Source: Streptomyces capillispiralis (GTDB lineage Bacteria; Actinomycetota; Actinomycetes; Streptomycetales; Streptomycetaceae). From it: a DNA stretch of 64,000 nt. The notes beneath the pieces are model-generated. The model had not been told where the DNA came from. It searched no databases and saw only the letters and a list, made by a program, of their open reading frames with translations. Every line of letters starts with the position of its first letter. Position 1 is the first letter of the stretch. Both the position numbers and the translations under genes were made by a program. Below are positions 15,514 to 24,467 of the stretch, piece by piece. Location: assembly GCF_007829875.1 (NCBI RefSeq), contig NZ_VIWV01000001.1, positions 4,434,501 to 4,498,500 on the forward strand. The letters are read 5' to 3'.

Positions 15514-17106
15514 TCAACCCTTGCTGACCGCCGTGAGAATCTCCGGCAGCCGCCGCACCGTCAGCGGCGCCGCCAGCCGCAGCCCCACCAGCGCCAGCCC
15601 CGCGCCGTACACCGTGCCCCCCGGCAGCAGCAGCCACAGCAGCCCGTGCCCCGCCTCGCTCACGTTCAGCCAGACCGTGAGCGCGATGACCGGCGCGCAC
15701 AGCACCGCCGCCGCGACCATGCCACCGAAGATCGAGATCCAGGCCAGCCCGGTCTGCCCCGGGGCCACGTTCTTGTACCCCTCCTGCGGGATGGAGTACG
15801 GAAAGCGGGCCGACGTCCACGCACCCGTCGCGAGCATCGCGCCGAGCAGCGCGAAGGACAGCCCCAGCGCCTCCGGCAGCCGCGCCCAGTCCCCCAGCAT
15901 CGCCGTCGTCAGCACGGTGACCAGCGCGGCGTACGGCAGGGTGACCAGCAGCAGTGCCAGCGCGCGGGCGCGCAGCTCGACGTACGCGTCCCGGGTCGAG
16001 GAGATCGTCATCGCGACCATCCAGAACGCGGAGGTGTCCTGCCCGAACTGGTTGTACATCTGGATGCCGAGCATCCCGGCGGCGAAGCAGGCGAAGTAGA
16101 CCGAGCCGGTGCCCTGCCAGGCGTTGAACACCGGCACGATCAGCCCGACCGCCAGCGAGGTCACCCACGCGGCCTTCGTCTTGGGGTCGCGCCAGACGTA
16201 GCGCAGGGTGCGCTCCATGACCGTGCCGGTACGGCCCGGGGGCAGCAGCCGGGCGAGCCCGCCCGCCCCGCGCTCACGGACCCGGGAGTCCTGGGCCTGG
16301 AGGGTGGAGCCGTCCGGCGAGGTCATCAACCGGGTCAGCGACCGCGACCACAGCACCAGCAGCCCCGCCAACGCCGCGCCGCTCAGCGCGAGTTGCGCGG
16401 CGGCGACGCCGTACGACCCCTCGCCCGCCGAGTGCACCGCGCCGAGCGCCGACGCAGGCGGCAGCCACCGCACCACCCGCGCCGCCGGGTCCAGCTGCTC
16501 CAGACCGGACGAACCGAGCCGCTGCGCGCCGAAGTTGACCACCTGCGCGCCGACCGCGATCACCAGTCCGCTGAGCACCGCGAGGTCCCGCCCCTTGCGG
16601 CTGGTGAGCAGCCGTACGTTGGCGGTGGCGACCGCCCGCGCGAGCGCCACGCACACCAGCAGCGCCAGCGGGACGGCGAGCACGCCCACCGCGAACGCCG
16701 CCCCTCCGTGCGCGACGGCGATCACCGAACCGGTGAGCAGACACAGCGTGAACAGCGGCCCGATGCCGACCAGCGAGCCCACGAGCAGGGCCCGCACCAG
16801 CGGCCTCGGCCGCAGCGGCAGCATCACCAGCCGCGTCGGGTCGAGCGTCTCGTCGCCGCCGGGGAAGAACAGCGGCATCACCGCCCAGCCCAGCCCCAGT
16901 ACCGCCACGAGGAGCACCACCAGCGACTCGACGTGGTCGAAGCCGCGCAGCGCGACCAGCCCGATCAGCTGGAGCGCGGCGAACAGCAGCACCACGACCG
17001 CCGAGGCGATGTACGCCGCCCGGCGGCCGCCCGACTGCCGCAGCCCGTTGCGCAGCAGGGACAGCTTCAGCCGGACGACGACCGGGGTGATCGCGGGGGC
17101 GCTCAC
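15514..17106 (-). CDS. ABC transporter permease (large integral membrane subunit)
   Basis: The 530-residue membrane protein starts at a GTG overlapping the stop of the ATPase gene (GTGA at 17103-17106), so the two are translationally coupled. About 12 hydrophobic segments are seen (for example AAYIASAVVVLLFAALQLIG and SLVVLLVAVLGLGWAVMPLFF), with a soluble loop in the middle carrying SPDGSTLQAQDSRVRERG. The layout matches exporter-type permeases with a single ATPase partner and no binding protein. Substrate is unknown; antibiotics, lipids or peptides are all possible. It converges on the alpha/beta hydrolase. Confidence 0.85.
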   Translation of the reverse strand: MSAPAITPVVVRLKLSLLRNGLRQSGGRRAAYIASAVVVLLFAALQLIGLVALRGFDHVESLVVLLVAVLGLGWAVMPLFFPGGDETLDPTRLVMLPLRPRPLVRALLVGSLVGIGPLFTLCLLTGSVIAVAHGGAAFAVGVLAVPLALLVCVALARAVATANVRLLTSRKGRDLAVLSGLVIAVGAQVVNFGAQRLGSSGLEQLDPAARVVRWLPPASALGAVHSAGEGSYGVAAAQLALSGAALAGLLVLWSRSLTRLMTSPDGSTLQAQDSRVRERGAGGLARLLPPGRTGTVMERTLRYVWRDPKTKAAWVTSLAVGLIVPVFNAWQGTGSVYFACFAAGMLGIQMYNQFGQDTSAFWMVAMTISSTRDAYVELRARALALLLVTLPYAALVTVLTTAMLGDWARLPEALGLSFALLGAMLATGAWTSARFPYSIPQEGYKNVAPGQTGLAWISIFGGMVAAAVLCAPVIALTVWLNVSEAGHGLLWLLLPGGTVYGAGLALVGLRLAAPLTVRRLPEILTAVSKG

Positions 17107-17876
17107 CGGGAGCCCCCGCCGAGCCAGTCCAGGTCCGAGCCGGTGTCGCGGCCGTCCGCGCCGACGAGTTCCAGGAACGCCCGTTGCAGCGAGGGCGCGT
17201 CGCCGCGCACCTCGGCGAGCGGGCCGTGGGCGCGGATCCGGCCCGCGGCCATCACCGCCACCCAGTCGCACAGCGACTCGACGAGCTCCATGACGTGGGA
17301 GGAGAACACGACCGTGGCGCCGGACGCCGTGTACCGCTCCAGGACGCCCCGGATGGTCTGAGCGGAGACGGGGTCGACCCCCTCGAACGGCTCGTCGAGG
17401 AAGAGGACTTCGGGGTTGTGCAGCAGGGCGGCGGCCAGGCCGATCTTCTTGCGCATGCCGGTCGAGTAGTCGACGACGAGCTTGTGCTGGGCGCCGGCCA
17501 GGTCGAGGACGTCGAGCAGCTGGGTGGCCCGCTTGTCGACCTCGGCGCCGGGCAGCCCGCGCAACCGGCCCGTGTAGGCGAGCAGTTCACGGCCCGACAG
17601 CCGCTCGAACAGCCGCAGCCCCTCCGGCAGCACCCCGATCCGGGCCTTGACCTCGACCGGGTCCCGCCACACGTCGTGCCCGGCGATCTCGACCGTGCCC
17701 TGATCGGGCCGCAGCAGCCCGGTCACCATGGACAACGTGGTGGTCTTCCCGGCCCCGTTGGGCCCGACCAGTCCGATGAACCGTCCCGCGGGCAGCTCCA
17801 GGTCCACCCCGCCCACGGCGACCTGCTGCCCGAACCGCTTCCAGAGCCCCCGCACCCGTACGGCCACAGTCCCCAC
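17103..17876 (-). CDS. ABC transporter ATP-binding protein
   Basis: The 257-residue ATPase has Walker A GPNGAGKTTT near residue 40, a signature-region equivalent DYSTGMRKKIGLAAALLHNP near 140, Walker B VLFLDEPFEGVD near 160 and the switch histidine in VVFSSHVME near 195. The signature reads YSTGM rather than LSGGQ, as is common in this exporter subgroup. The GTG at 17876 follows GGAGGGAGA. It powers the permease encoded immediately downstream. Confidence 0.9.
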   Translation of the reverse strand: MGTVAVRVRGLWKRFGQQVAVGGVDLELPAGRFIGLVGPNGAGKTTTLSMVTGLLRPDQGTVEIAGHDVWRDPVEVKARIGVLPEGLRLFERLSGRELLAYTGRLRGLPGAEVDKRATQLLDVLDLAGAQHKLVVDYSTGMRKKIGLAAALLHNPEVLFLDEPFEGVDPVSAQTIRGVLERYTASGATVVFSSHVMELVESLCDWVAVMAAGRIRAHGPLAEVRGDAPSLQRAFLELVGADGRDTGSDLDWLGGGSR

Positions 17877-18000
17877 GATGTCTCCCTCCGGTCAGCACGA
17901 AGCCTACGGCGGGAGGGCGGGCCTCCAGGGGCCGTGTGACCGAGCCGCACGGGCCCCGCGTCCGGCCCCGCGACGGGGACGGCGCGAGAACCGCACCGGG

Positions 18001-18080
18001 GACCCCGCAGGACCACGCAGGATCACGCGGGACCACACAGCACCATGCACGACCGAGGCAGGACCCCGCCGGACCCCGCA
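18001..18080. repeat. Degenerate 10-bp tandem repeat (consensus GACCACGCAG)
   Basis: Five copies follow in exact 10-bp register from 18001 to 18050 (GACCCCGCAG, GACCACGCAG, GATCACGCGG, GACCACACAG, CACCATGCAC). Three more diverged copies follow after a 1-bp slip. The tract lies between the ABC ATPase start and the primase-like gene stop. A 10-bp period places each unit on the same face of the helix. Confidence 0.6.
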
Positions 18081-18132
18081 GCAACCACCCACGGACCGTA
18101 CGGGGCCGGCCCTCGCAGAAACCGACGGCCCC

Positions 18133-18786
18133 CTACCGCTCCCTCCCGCACGCGTACGCCAACGGCGAGATCAACTCCTCCGAGTCCGGCAGCCACCGGT
18201 TCGCCGCCGTCGGCCGGCAGGCCCACTGCACGGCCCCGCGCGACCCGAACCGCGTGGGCGGCGCGGCGACGTACTCGCCCTCGCCGCGCACGGTCAGGTC
18301 GAGCGACGACAGCGTCCACCCGAGCCTGCGCACCAGATCCGGCACCTTCGCCGCGGCCCCGGGCAGCACGAAGAACTCCATGCGCCGGTCCGGCGTCAGC
18401 GTCACCGGCCCCAGCGTCAGCTCCATCCGCTCCATCCGGGCGAGCGCCAGGAACCCGGCCGTCTCCGGGACGGAGATCGCGTCGAACGTCAGGCCGGTGG
18501 GCAGCAGGATGGAGGCGGTCGGCCGCTTCTGCCACATCCGGCGGGCGACGGTGGCGCTGCCGGTCGCCTCGGACTCCCAGTCCGGGCGGGCCGGGTGCGC
18601 GCCGGGAGCCGGACACGCGGCGTCACCGCAGGAGCAGCGGTGCACTCCGTCGACGGCCTCCAGCCAGGTGCCCGGGAACACGTCCCAGTGCCGCTCCTCG
18701 GCGTAGCGCACTGCGGCGTCCAGCAGCGATTCCCCGCGCTGCTTCGGGATCTGTACGGCGTCGGTGCCCACGATCGTCTCTTCCAC
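18133..18786 (-). CDS. Bifunctional DNA primase/polymerase-like (prim-pol) domain protein
   Basis: The 217-residue protein resembles the single-domain prim-pol-like proteins widespread in Streptomyces: LLDAAVRYAEERHWDVFPGTW at the N-terminus, then a CSCGDAACPAPGAHPARPDW segment resembling the zinc/CGK...GKHP motif of the family, and DAISVPETAGFLAL in the middle. The catalytic DxD of active primases is not obvious (FDAISVP), so polymerase activity is doubtful. The GTG at 18786 is chosen because the family normally begins with EETIV; an earlier in-frame ATG at 18810 exists. It is divergent from the NsdA-like regulator. Confidence 0.7.
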   Translation of the reverse strand: MEETIVGTDAVQIPKQRGESLLDAAVRYAEERHWDVFPGTWLEAVDGVHRCSCGDAACPAPGAHPARPDWESEATGSATVARRMWQKRPTASILLPTGLTFDAISVPETAGFLALARMERMELTLGPVTLTPDRRMEFFVLPGAAAKVPDLVRRLGWTLSSLDLTVRGEGEYVAAPPTRFGSRGAVQWACRPTAANRWLPDSEELISPLAYACGRER

Positions 18787-19101
18787 GATGAACACAACTA
18801 CGGCCGTCACCAGGGGTTACGCACGCGCGCATGCGCGGGGGAGGAGCACCGGTTCCGTGTTCGGGGCGCATGGGTGCATCCACGGGGGCGCGCGGGAGGA
18901 TCCGCATCCGCTGGTGGGTAACCACGAGGGGGGCCGGCATCAGCCGTTACCCCGGCAATCCTCACATGCTTCGCATTGTCGGCACTTGGGCGGGGCATTG
19001 ATCTTCACGGCCGGTTCTTCTCGCCGGGACGTGAGAAGTACGGCCGCGGAAGAACGTCAACCCGGTGCGTGGGCAGGCACCGCAGCCTCAGGGGGTACGC
19101 C
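18787..19101. other. 315-bp divergent intergenic region
   Basis: No gene is supported. It holds a 12-bp palindrome CGCGCATGCGCG at 18826-18837 and a widely spaced 7-bp dyad GGGTAAC (18916-18922) / GTTACCC (18946-18952). Both could serve the divergent primase-like and NsdA-like genes. A weak rightward promoter-like pair, TTGTCG-17-TGATCT, is also present around 18978-19006. Confidence 0.4.
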
Positions 19102-20487
19102 ATGGCCGCAAGGCCTCTCGTCGCGCGGCAGCCGAACGAACGGCTGCAGGCGCTCATCCAGGAAGCCGGATGCTCCAACGCCGGACTGGCCCGCAGGGTC
19201 AACATGTGCGGCGCGGAGCACGGCCTCGACCTGCGCTACGACAAGACGTCGGTGGCCCGTTGGCTGCGCGGGCAGCAGCCGCGGGGCCGGGCGCCGGCGA
19301 TCATCGCGGAGGCGCTGGGCCGCAAGCTGGGCCGTACGGTCACGATCGACGAGATCGGGATGGCCAACGGCAAGAACCTCGCCTCGGGGGTCGGCCTCCA
19401 GTTCTCGCCGACGGTGCTGGGGGCCATCGAGCAGGTCTGCGAGCTGTGGCGCAGCGACGTGGGCCGGCGGGACTTCCTGTCCGGATCCTCCGTCGCCGCC
19501 TCCGCGCTGGTGGAGCCGAGCCGTGACTGGCTGATCTCCGCCCCCGACGGGCAGGTGGCCCGCTCCGCCGGGCCGCGCGTGGGACAGTCCGACGTGGCGG
19601 CCGTGCGGTCGATGACGCAGGCGCTGGTGGACCTGGACCACCAGTACGGCAGCGGGCACGTCCGCCCGGTCGTGGTGCACTACCTCAACAGCGTGGTCTC
19701 GGGGCTGCTGGCGGGGTCGTACCGGGAGGCGGTGGGGCGCGACCTGTTCGCGGCGGTCGCGCGGCTGACCGAACTCGCCGGGTACATGGCCGTCGACACC
19801 GGGCAGCCGGGCCTCGCCCAGCGCTACTACATCCAGGCGCTGCGGCTGGCGCAGGCGGCCGGGGACCGCGGCTACGGCGGGTACGTGCTCGCCGCCTCCA
19901 TGAGCCACCTGGCCGCGCAGCTCGGAAACCCGCGGGAGATCGCGCAGTTGGCGCGGGCGGCGCAGGAGGGCGCGCGGGGCCGGGTGACGCCCCGCGCGCA
20001 GGCGATGTTCCACGCGGCGGAGGCGCGCGGGCACGCGCTGATGGGGGACGCGTTCGCCGCGCAGACGGCGGCCGGGCGCGCGGTGAACGCGATGGAGGGG
20101 GCCGATCCGGCGGCCGGTGACGACCCGGCGTGGATCGCCCACTTCGACGAGGCGTACCTGGCCGACGAGTTGGCGCACTGCCACCGCGACCTCGGCCAGG
20201 CGGAGGCCGCCGCGCGCTGCGCCCGGGACGCCCTGGACAGGCATCCGCCGGCGCGGGCGCGGCGGCGGGCCATCGGCTACGTGCTGCTGGCCACCGCACA
20301 AGTGCAGCAACGTGAAATCGAGCAGGCCTGCAGTACGGGCCTCAAAGCGGTGGAACTGCTCGACGGACTGCGCTCCAACCGGGGCGCCGAGTACCTGGAG
20401 GACCTCCAGCAGCGCCTGGAGCCGTACCGGGAGGAGTCGGTGGTCAGGGAGTTCGGGGCGCGGATGGAGCTCCAGACGGCCGCCTGA
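19102..20487 (+). CDS. NsdA-like TPR regulatory protein
   Basis: The 461-residue protein opens with an atypical HTH segment (NERLQALIQEAGCSNAGLAR, then YDKTSVARWLRGQQPRG, residues about 10-60). It continues into a long helical TPR-like region (for example DTGQPGLAQRYYIQALRLAQ and DLGQAEAAARCARDAL). This matches the NsdA/NsdB family that in Streptomyces influences sporulation and antibiotic production, usually negatively; I recall several paralogues per genome, so orthology is not claimed. The ATG at 19102 follows AGGGGGT. It is divergent from the primase-like gene. Confidence 0.75.
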   Translation: MAARPLVARQPNERLQALIQEAGCSNAGLARRVNMCGAEHGLDLRYDKTSVARWLRGQQPRGRAPAIIAEALGRKLGRTVTIDEIGMANGKNLASGVGLQFSPTVLGAIEQVCELWRSDVGRRDFLSGSSVAASALVEPSRDWLISAPDGQVARSAGPRVGQSDVAAVRSMTQALVDLDHQYGSGHVRPVVVHYLNSVVSGLLAGSYREAVGRDLFAAVARLTELAGYMAVDTGQPGLAQRYYIQALRLAQAAGDRGYGGYVLAASMSHLAAQLGNPREIAQLARAAQEGARGRVTPRAQAMFHAAEARGHALMGDAFAAQTAAGRAVNAMEGADPAAGDDPAWIAHFDEAYLADELAHCHRDLGQAEAAARCARDALDRHPPARARRRAIGYVLLATAQVQQREIEQACSTGLKAVELLDGLRSNRGAEYLEDLQQRLEPYREESVVREFGARMELQTAA

Positions 20488-20664
20488 CGGCCGGGGGATG
20501 ACGTGACGGTGTGGAGGAGGTGAAGCAAGCGGCGTGCGGTGACCCGGTTTTGTTACCGCGCTCACAGGGCAGGAGGTCGGGTTCTGTGCTGCGTGGCACC
20601 GGGCTCCGGGGACCCGGTAGCGTGAGCCGACGATTCACAAGGTCCCCCATATGTAGGAGTCCCG

Positions 20665-22449
20665 GTGACGCAGAGTGGACAGGGCGAGGAGCCCTCGCCG
20701 CGCATCGCGCGCGAAGGCATCGTGCTGCCCTCCGACGGTGGAGAGCCCCTGCTGCCGGGCATGACGGCCGGACCGGTCGCGCCCGGCGGCGGCGCGGACG
20801 GCCGGGGCTCCGGCGGGGAGTTCCCCGCCTCGGCCCCGCCCGGCGGCCAGACCTGGGGCACCCCGTGGGGCCCCGGCGACCAGCAGACGCCGGCCCCGCC
20901 GCCCGGCCAGGACTGGCAGCCCGCACCCGACGGGCACTGGGGCACCCCGGAGCAGTCCCCCTGGGGCGCGCAGGCCCCGTCCCCGGGCCCCGGCGCGCTG
21001 CCGCCCGAGGGCGCGCCGCCTCACGGCGGCCCGTACGACGGGCACGCCGGCGCACCGCAGCCCCAGCCGGGCGCGGGATACGGCGCCGGTGACGCGTACG
21101 GCCAGGGCGCCGGCGGCGCGGGGAACGGCGCCGCGGCGCCCCTGCCGCAGCTGGACTCCGGGTACGGCGTGGGAGCCGCGCACGCCTCCCACGGTGGCGA
21201 CGCGTACGGTCCCGCCGCGGGCGGGGCCCACGGCGGGCACCAGGGCCCGCACGGAGCCCCGCTGCCCCCGGCGAACGGCGGCGCCTACGGCGCGCCCGCC
21301 CCGGGCGGTTACGGCTCCCCGGCCGGCGGCGCCCCGCTGCCGCCCGCCGCGCCCGACGGGTCGGAGGGCGCCACCCAATACCTGCCGCCGGTGGCCGCCG
21401 GCGGTCCCGACGAGGGGGCGACGCAGTACATACCCCCGGTGGGCCCGGGCGCGCTGCCGCCCGAGATGCCCGCCGCCCACGACTCCGAGACGACCCGGTT
21501 CCTGGGCCGCGCCCCGCAGGGCGCTCCCGGTGCGGGCGCCGGCCCCCTGCCGCCCGCCGGCGGCCCCGACGCGGAGGCCACCCAGTACATCGCCCCCGTC
21601 ACCGACCAGCCCTACGGCGGCCCGCCGGCCGGTGAGGGCAACCGGCAGCCGCCCGCCGAGTTCGACAACCTCTTCCGCAGCGACGCCGGCCCGGCCGGAT
21701 CCACCCAGCAGCTCCCGCGCGTGGGCCACGGACAGCCCGGCCGCGGCGCCCCCGTCCCGCCCGGCCCGCCGGCCCCGGCGGGCGGCGGCCGGGGCGGCCG
21801 CGGCGGGGGCCGCACCGGTTCGCGGGTGCCGCTGATCGCGGCGGTCGGCGTCGGCATCGCGATCCTCGGCGTCGGCGCGGGCGCCCTGCTCGGCAGCGGG
21901 GGCGGCGACGACGACGGCGGCGACAACCAGACCGTGTCCGCCACCGCCCCGGCCGGTGAGGAGAGCTCCGCCTCGCCGTCCGTCGACCCGGTCCGTCAGC
22001 AGGCCGTCGAGCTGGACAAGCTGCTGGCGGACAGCGGCGACAGCCGGACGGTCGTGATCAACGCGGTGGGCGACGTGAAGGCCTGCCGCGACCTCGGCCA
22101 GGCGGCCAAGGACCTGCGGGACGCGGCCGAGCAGCGCAACCAGCTGGTGAAGGACCTGTCCGCCCTGTCGGTGGACCAGCTGCCCGACCACCAGGCGCTG
22201 ACCACCGCGCTCACCAAGGCGTGGCAGGCGTCGGCCTCGGCCGACAACCACTACGCGGCCTGGGCCGACCAGGCCGCGGGCGCCAAGGGCAAGGTCTGCA
22301 AGAAGGGCCAGGCCCGTACGACCGCCCAGACCCAGGCCGGCAACCGGGCCAGCGGCACCGCGACCACCGAGAAGGCCAAGGCCGCCAAGCTGTGGAACGC
22401 GATCGCCCGCCAGTACGGCCTGACCGAACGGCAGCCGACCCAGCTGTGA
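20665..22449 (+). CDS. Pro/Gly-rich single-pass membrane protein with repeated TQY motifs
   Basis: The 594-residue protein has a long disordered N-terminal part (about 1-385) rich in Gly, Pro, Ala and Gln, one transmembrane helix (VPLIAAVGVGIAILGVGAGA, about 391-412) and a helical extracellular C-terminal domain of about 170 residues. The disordered part carries spaced motifs: EGATQYLPPV, EGATQYIPPV, ETTRFLG, EATQYIAPV, STQQLPRV. The GTG at 20665 follows TAGGAG. The motifs look like repeated threonine phosphorylation or FHA-docking sites, which is speculation. It ends in a shared terminator with the converging lipoprotein gene. Confidence 0.8.
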   Translation: MTQSGQGEEPSPRIAREGIVLPSDGGEPLLPGMTAGPVAPGGGADGRGSGGEFPASAPPGGQTWGTPWGPGDQQTPAPPPGQDWQPAPDGHWGTPEQSPWGAQAPSPGPGALPPEGAPPHGGPYDGHAGAPQPQPGAGYGAGDAYGQGAGGAGNGAAAPLPQLDSGYGVGAAHASHGGDAYGPAAGGAHGGHQGPHGAPLPPANGGAYGAPAPGGYGSPAGGAPLPPAAPDGSEGATQYLPPVAAGGPDEGATQYIPPVGPGALPPEMPAAHDSETTRFLGRAPQGAPGAGAGPLPPAGGPDAEATQYIAPVTDQPYGGPPAGEGNRQPPAEFDNLFRSDAGPAGSTQQLPRVGHGQPGRGAPVPPGPPAPAGGGRGGRGGGRTGSRVPLIAAVGVGIAILGVGAGALLGSGGGDDDGGDNQTVSATAPAGEESSASPSVDPVRQQAVELDKLLADSGDSRTVVINAVGDVKACRDLGQAAKDLRDAAEQRNQLVKDLSALSVDQLPDHQALTTALTKAWQASASADNHYAAWADQAAGAKGKVCKKGQARTTAQTQAGNRASGTATTEKAKAAKLWNAIARQYGLTERQPTQL

Positions 22450-22465
22450 CGCGGGAGCCCGCGCG

Positions 22466-22491
22466 TCCGCCCGGCCGCCGGGCCGGGCGGA
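22466..22491. terminator. 11-bp bidirectional terminator hairpin
   Basis: Arms 22466-22476 (TCCGCCCGGCC) and 22481-22491 pair perfectly with a GCCG tetraloop. It fills the gap between two converging genes and abuts the stop codon of the solute-binding protein. Confidence 0.75.
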
Positions 22492-23802
22492 TCAGGCCAG
22501 GTCCGCTTCCCGCAGCGTCTTCGTCACATCGGTGAAGCCCTTGCGGGCCGCCACCAGCCGGCCGTCCTCGACCACCTGGAGGGTCACGTTCGCGTTGACC
22601 AGCCGGGGGAAGCCGACGGCGGCGAGCTCGTCCTGGAACTTCCACCGCAGGGTGGGGGTGAGCCCGCCCGTGGTGACCTTCAGCCCGCCGTCCAGCGCCC
22701 CGCTCACGGTGTCGGCGCTCACCTCGCCGTCGCCGAGCGACTCGACGACCTGCCGGAACACGGTGTAGGCGATCCAGGTGGTCTGCACCCCGGCGTCGGC
22801 GGCGTCGATCCGGTTGTCGCCGAACGCCTCCTGCTTGATCACCTTCTTCATCGGGTCCCAGCGCGCGTCGCTCGCCGCCGGGTACCAGCCGGTGACGTAC
22901 GACCCCTCGTACGGTCCCGACGCCCCGCCAGACGCGTCGATCGTCGACTGGTCGACGCTGCCCAGCACGGTCGCGGTGCGCACGTCGGGGTAGTCGGCGC
23001 GGGCCCGCCGGAAGGAGTCCATGAAGGTGTTGGTGCGGTCGCCCAGGGCGGGCACCACACAGCCCTGCTCGGAGGGGTCGGCGGTGGCGCGCTCCAGCGC
23101 CCGCTGGGCCTGCCCCTCGTACGAGGTGGCGTCCTCGGCCGCCCGCTGGTCCCCGGAGAGCGCGTGCCCGCCGGCCTTCAGGCCCGAGTCGAGCAGCGGG
23201 GGCAGCTGGTCGCCGGCGATGGTGTCGGGCCGGATCAGGGTGACCGGTCCGCAGCTGTCGGCGAGGGTGCGGCCGAGTCCGGCCAGCAGCGTCGGCTGCC
23301 CGCCGTTGACCGGGTAGGACAGGGGGCTGGTGAACTCGTTGGTGGTGATGCCGTAGCCGCCGATGTACGGGATGCCGGCGCCCTCCAGGGTCGGCATGAA
23401 GGAGTCGGCGTGCTGGCTGTAGGAGCCGACGACCGCGACGGCCCGCTCCTGCACCGCGCGCCGGGCGCAGCGCGCGGCGGTCACCGTGTCGTTGTTGTCG
23501 TTGCAGGTCAGCACGTTGATCCGGCGGCCGTTGATGCCGCCCTGGGCGTTGATCCAACGGGCGTAGGCCTGGGCGAAGGCCGGCATTCCGGGCTTGTTGG
23601 TGGCCTTGGTGCCCTGGGGCGCCCACGTCATCACGGTGATGGTGTCGTCGTCGGAGCCTCCCGTGGCACCCGGGACGATTCCGCAGCCGGCGGCGAGGGA
23701 CGCGCACGCCACCAGGGCGCCCGTGGCCAGGACGCCGGCTCTGACGGGGCGGGGGAGGAGGCGGGGGAGGAGCGTGCTACGGGTCTGTCGCCTGCCGGTC
23801 AT
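22492..23802 (-). CDS. Periplasmic-type ligand-binding lipoprotein (branched-chain amino acid ABC family fold)
   Basis: The 436-residue protein starts at an ATG at 23802 and has an N-terminal signal with a lipobox-like LAAGC (Cys about residue 40). The rest matches the type I Leu/Ile/Val-binding fold: ARWINAQGGINGRRINVLTC, AVVGSYSQHADSFMPTLEGA and IPYIGGYGITTNEF. No permease or ATPase gene is adjacent, so it may be an orphan receptor or use a remote transporter. The ligand is unknown. It is divergent from the small SCO4402-type gene. Confidence 0.88.
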   Translation of the reverse strand: MTGRRQTRSTLLPRLLPRPVRAGVLATGALVACASLAAGCGIVPGATGGSDDDTITVMTWAPQGTKATNKPGMPAFAQAYARWINAQGGINGRRINVLTCNDNNDTVTAARCARRAVQERAVAVVGSYSQHADSFMPTLEGAGIPYIGGYGITTNEFTSPLSYPVNGGQPTLLAGLGRTLADSCGPVTLIRPDTIAGDQLPPLLDSGLKAGGHALSGDQRAAEDATSYEGQAQRALERATADPSEQGCVVPALGDRTNTFMDSFRRARADYPDVRTATVLGSVDQSTIDASGGASGPYEGSYVTGWYPAASDARWDPMKKVIKQEAFGDNRIDAADAGVQTTWIAYTVFRQVVESLGDGEVSADTVSGALDGGLKVTTGGLTPTLRWKFQDELAAVGFPRLVNANVTLQVVEDGRLVAARKGFTDVTKTLREADLA

Positions 23803-23920
23803 GCTTCCGCACGATTCCGCCACACGGCCAATCCTGGAGTGACCCTTGGTCAACGGCCGGTGACGTGGAGGTGAATTGCGGGGTCCGGTGCGACGGGAGG
23901 GGCGGGAAAACGTACGATCG

Positions 23921-24421
23921 ATGACCGTGCAAGGTTCGGAGAACTCTTCCCGTCGCGGCCGTCGCTCCTCCACCATGGGCGGCATGCCACTCAACGACAT
24001 GCCGTGGTGGCGCTGGCGCAGCAATGTGCGCTCCGCGCTGCACATGCTCTCCGACCCCGTGTTCCAGCGGGACGTCTGGCTGGCCGGGGTGCCCGGCTAC
24101 GGCGACGTCACCGACGCCGTCTACCGGCTGGTCGAGGACACCTGGCTGGACAACTGGTCCGCCGAGAAGTACGTCGGCACGATCTTCCGCGACTCCCAGG
24201 AGGCGGCGCTGGTCGACACGGCGGTGCTGCGGGTGCTGCGGATCATGCACCAGGTCGGCCCGGACGCCCCGGTGACCGCGTACCTGGAGCACGAGGCGTG
24301 GCCGGAGGCGGTGCGGGCGGCGAGGGACGCGCACGTGCGGATGGCGGCGAGCGACGGCGAGGACCCCGACGTCCCGCCGAGCACCCTCGAGGTGCTGCGG
24401 ATCCTGACACGGTCCGCCTAG
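23921..24421 (+). CDS. SCO4402-family protein of unknown function
   Basis: The 166-residue protein has a short variable N-terminus followed by a highly ordered-looking core starting MPLNDMPWWRWRSNVRSALH. Other recognisable blocks are VWLAGVPGYGDVTDAVYRLVEDTWLDNW and TYLEHEAWPEAVRAARDAH-like helices. I recall near-identical proteins across Streptomyces under the SCO4402 label, with no known function. The ATG at 23921 gives the longest plausible form; an ATG at 23975 (MGGMPLNDMPWW) is an alternative. There is no signal or membrane segment. Confidence 0.8.
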   Translation: MTVQGSENSSRRGRRSSTMGGMPLNDMPWWRWRSNVRSALHMLSDPVFQRDVWLAGVPGYGDVTDAVYRLVEDTWLDNWSAEKYVGTIFRDSQEAALVDTAVLRVLRIMHQVGPDAPVTAYLEHEAWPEAVRAARDAHVRMAASDGEDPDVPPSTLEVLRILTRSA

Positions 24422-24467
24422 CGGAACGGCGGGCCGGCCGTGACCCCGCGTGTGCGACCCTTTTCGC

